Source: JAJPJX01 sp964568355
GTDB lineage: Bacteria; Acidobacteriota; Terriglobia; Bryobacterales; Bryobacteraceae
DNA length: 21,426 bases
Assembly (NCBI GenBank): GCA_964568355.1
Contig: CAZMRK010000683.1
Coordinates: 1 to 21,426 of the forward strand
Direction of reading: 5' to 3'
In this document: positions 20,104 through 21,426 of the stretch, one piece after another
Layout of the letters: each line of letters starts with the position of its first letter
Numbering within the stretch: the first letter of the stretch is position 1
The notes under the pieces: generated by a model
Databases searched by the model: none
Told to the model about the DNA's origin: nothing
Seen by the model: only the letters and a program-made list of their open reading frames with translations
Position numbers and translations under genes: made by a program

Positions 20104-21426
20104 CTACAACCCCCTCGGCACCAGCACAAAGTGGTCGATCGCAATCTTGGCGCTGCGGCTCACATGCTTGCCGTCCCGCTGGAAGACCACCTGGAACTCG
20201 TTGAAAGCCGGAAGCTTGGAGTCTGCCGGAATCCGAAACTCGAGCGTTTCCGGTACGGCGGTGACCGGCTCTTTGTGCGGATCCGGAGCCGACCGCACCG
20301 GAACTACTCCCAGGCTCTGGGAAGGAGAACCCGCCAGCTCGGTGTTGACCAGAGAAAGCTCCAAAGCCACCTGGCCGGGATTCCGATCGGCATTCCAGAT
20401 GGCCACCCGCACCAGGCTGCAGCAACGCAGTTCGATCGGCCGCTCCAGCTTATGGTGTGCCTCCATCTGCATCGGCTGCCGGTCCGTGGTGCGGAACGAG
20501 AGCGCCGCCGGGCTGCCCCGCTGAAAAAAGGAGTTCTGCGGCGGGCGGCTATACGGCCGCCGGAACATCCAGTATTCTCCTGAAAATGGGATATTTAGCG
20601 GCGTCGCCCGGACCGACATGCTCAGGCCGCTTCCAGTGGCCGGTAGCGGCGAGATCAGCGTAGGAATCGGCCGTACCTCCGGCCAGAGAATCACCCCCGG
20701 GAACCCTTCGCTGCCGATACCCCCTTGAGGGATAGGCGGTGGGCCGGCCGGGAACGGGGGCATCGCTGGCACAGGCGCAGCCGTAGTGGCGATCTTTTTA
20801 TGGGAGCCGGACCCTTTTCCGTGGCCATACAACCTCCGCGGTACGGTGCCGACCAGCATCAGGCTGGTAGCCAACAACATAGCGAGCCAACCATACACGA
20901 TCGACCGGCGTACCGAGGCCGCCAGACGGCGCAAGGCCCCATTGTCGATCAAATGAATCGTCAAAATCGCCGTCGCGACAATAGCGCTGGCGATAGCCAG
21001 CTTCGGCAGTTGCATCAGAGCGGCAACCAGGCCTGCCTGGAGGCACAGGCTCCCGCCTTGCGAGACGATCCAGGACTTCACCTCCGCGGCCGGGTGAATA
21101 ATCCGCCACTCCGCATACAGCAGGCGAGTGGCAAGAGCCACCAGCACCACCCCGGCGGCCATCGCGCCAGGTGACACCACCGAAACCAGGACCAGCGCCG
21201 GAGCAAACCATACGGCCACCGCCGACGTGTGCAGCATCGCCCGAAGCATTTCCTCTCGGTCCCATTCCTGGGCCGCGAAGTAAAGGCCAAGGGTAATGGC
21301 TGCGCTGGTGAACCAGGCAAAAAGCGGATAGGCCAGCGAGAGGACGATCAGCCAGATCCAGCTGGATCGCTGCCAGGCAACGGGAGTCGAAGCCTGCCAT
21401 ACCAGAAGACCGGTCGCTGTGAGACT
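20104..21426 (-). CDS. Multi-pass membrane protein of unknown family (start outside window)
   Basis: The frame stays open from the TAG at 20104-20106 to the right edge (440 codons). An internal ATG at 21249 is not the real start, because membrane-helix sequence continues in frame upstream of it. Hydrophobic helices fall at the window edge (WLIVLSLAYPLFAWFTSAAITLG), and then at AVAVWFAPALVLVSVV, AAGVVLVALATRL, LQAGLVAALMQL, LAIASAIVATAILTIHLI and GWLAMLLATSLML. After these comes a Pro/Gly-rich linker (PMPPFPAGPPPIPQGG-like) and a soluble C-terminal domain of about 200 residues, mainly beta-like. That domain includes ELRCCSLVRVAIWNADRNPGQVALELSLVNTEL and FRIPADSKLPAFNEFQVVFQRDGKHVSRSAKIAIDHFVLVPRGL. 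I do not recognise the family. An envelope protein with a periplasmic or cytoplasmic beta domain is all that can be said. Confidence 0.8.
   Translation of the reverse strand, partial: SLTATGLLVWQASTPVAWQRSSWIWLIVLSLAYPLFAWFTSAAITLGLYFAAQEWDREEMLRAMLHTSAVAVWFAPALVLVSVVSPGAMAAGVVLVALATRLLYAEWRIIHPAAEVKSWIVSQGGSLCLQAGLVAALMQLPKLAIASAIVATAILTIHLIDNGALRRLAASVRRSIVYGWLAMLLATSLMLVGTVPRRLYGHGKGSGSHKKIATTAAPVPAMPPFPAGPPPIPQGGIGSEGFPGVILWPEVRPIPTLISPLPATGSGLSMSVRATPLNIPFSGEYWMFRRPYSRPPQNSFFQRGSPAALSFRTTDRQPMQMEAHHKLERPIELRCCSLVRVAIWNADRNPGQVALELSLVNTELAGSPSQSLGVVPVRSAPDPHKEPVTAVPETLEFRIPADSKLPAFNEFQVVFQRDGKHVSRSAKIAIDHFVLVPRGL

Overview
The window is a GC-rich (roughly 60 percent by eye), gene-dense piece of bacterial chromosome. 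Its gene content suggests an acidobacterium of the Solibacter/Bryobacter kind. That assignment is an inference from three things: an ECF sigma factor with a short LxxW/P-type transmembrane partner, large secreted Ig-domain proteins, and a split MacA/MacB exporter. I see no rRNA, tRNA, CRISPR array or intact insertion sequence.

Layout. (1) Positions 1-2522, minus strand: a large secreted protein with an N,N-dimethylformamidase-large-subunit-like domain and Ig-like tail, cut by the window's left edge. (2) 2523-2929: the largest non-coding stretch (407 bp), a divergent regulatory region with repeated GGGACGA words, two back-to-back hairpins and a possible ECF-type promoter. (3) 2930-4802: three genes joined by ATGA overlaps: ECF sigma factor, single-pass membrane protein (probable anti-sigma) and an unrecognised secreted protein. 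(4) 4810-5520, minus: PIG-L/LmbE deacetylase with a Tat-like leader. (5) 5593-6540: a tyrosine recombinase that seems to lack the usual catalytic lysine. (6) 6611-10562: a molybdenum hydroxylase operon in the order FAD subunit, 2Fe-2S subunit, molybdopterin subunit, followed by a MoaD/ThiS-like protein whose GlyGly is not terminal. (7) 10670-10834: a 54-residue Lys/Ala-rich histone-H1-tail-like protein. (8) 11020-11991 (minus) and 12056-13405 (plus): a divergent pair, a DapA-superfamily aldolase/lyase and a glutamate-semialdehyde-aminomutase-like class III aminotransferase. (9) 13524-16948: MacA-like adaptor, MacB-like ATPase and MacB/FtsX-like permease. (10) 17010-17921: Tat-type calcineurin-like phosphoesterase, then a 71-residue membrane/coiled-coil protein. 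(11) 18233-19393: trans-sulfuration PLP enzyme. (12) 19424-20103: a FitA-like/VapC toxin-antitoxin pair with an evident promoter-operator. (13) 20104-21426, minus: an unrecognised multi-pass membrane protein cut by the right edge.

How the genes work together. The sigma/anti-sigma/secreted triad looks like a self-contained envelope-response module, and its upstream region carries a sequence that could let the sigma factor transcribe its own operon. The molybdenum hydroxylase genes form one complex, and the MoaD-like protein may supply sulfur for the molybdenum cofactor. MacA-MacB-permease should form an inner-membrane/periplasmic export pump that needs an outer-membrane channel encoded elsewhere. 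VapBC is a self-regulated two-gene module. The remaining genes look like independent metabolic or housekeeping units. Several of them have a -10-like hexamer 5-10 nt before the start codon and no Shine-Dalgarno, which suggests leaderless or near-leaderless mRNAs.

The best candidates for something undescribed are the sigma-linked secreted protein, the MoaD-like protein with a buried GlyGly and AT-rich tail, and the stand-alone H1-like peptide. All functional statements come from reading motifs by eye; no database search was run.
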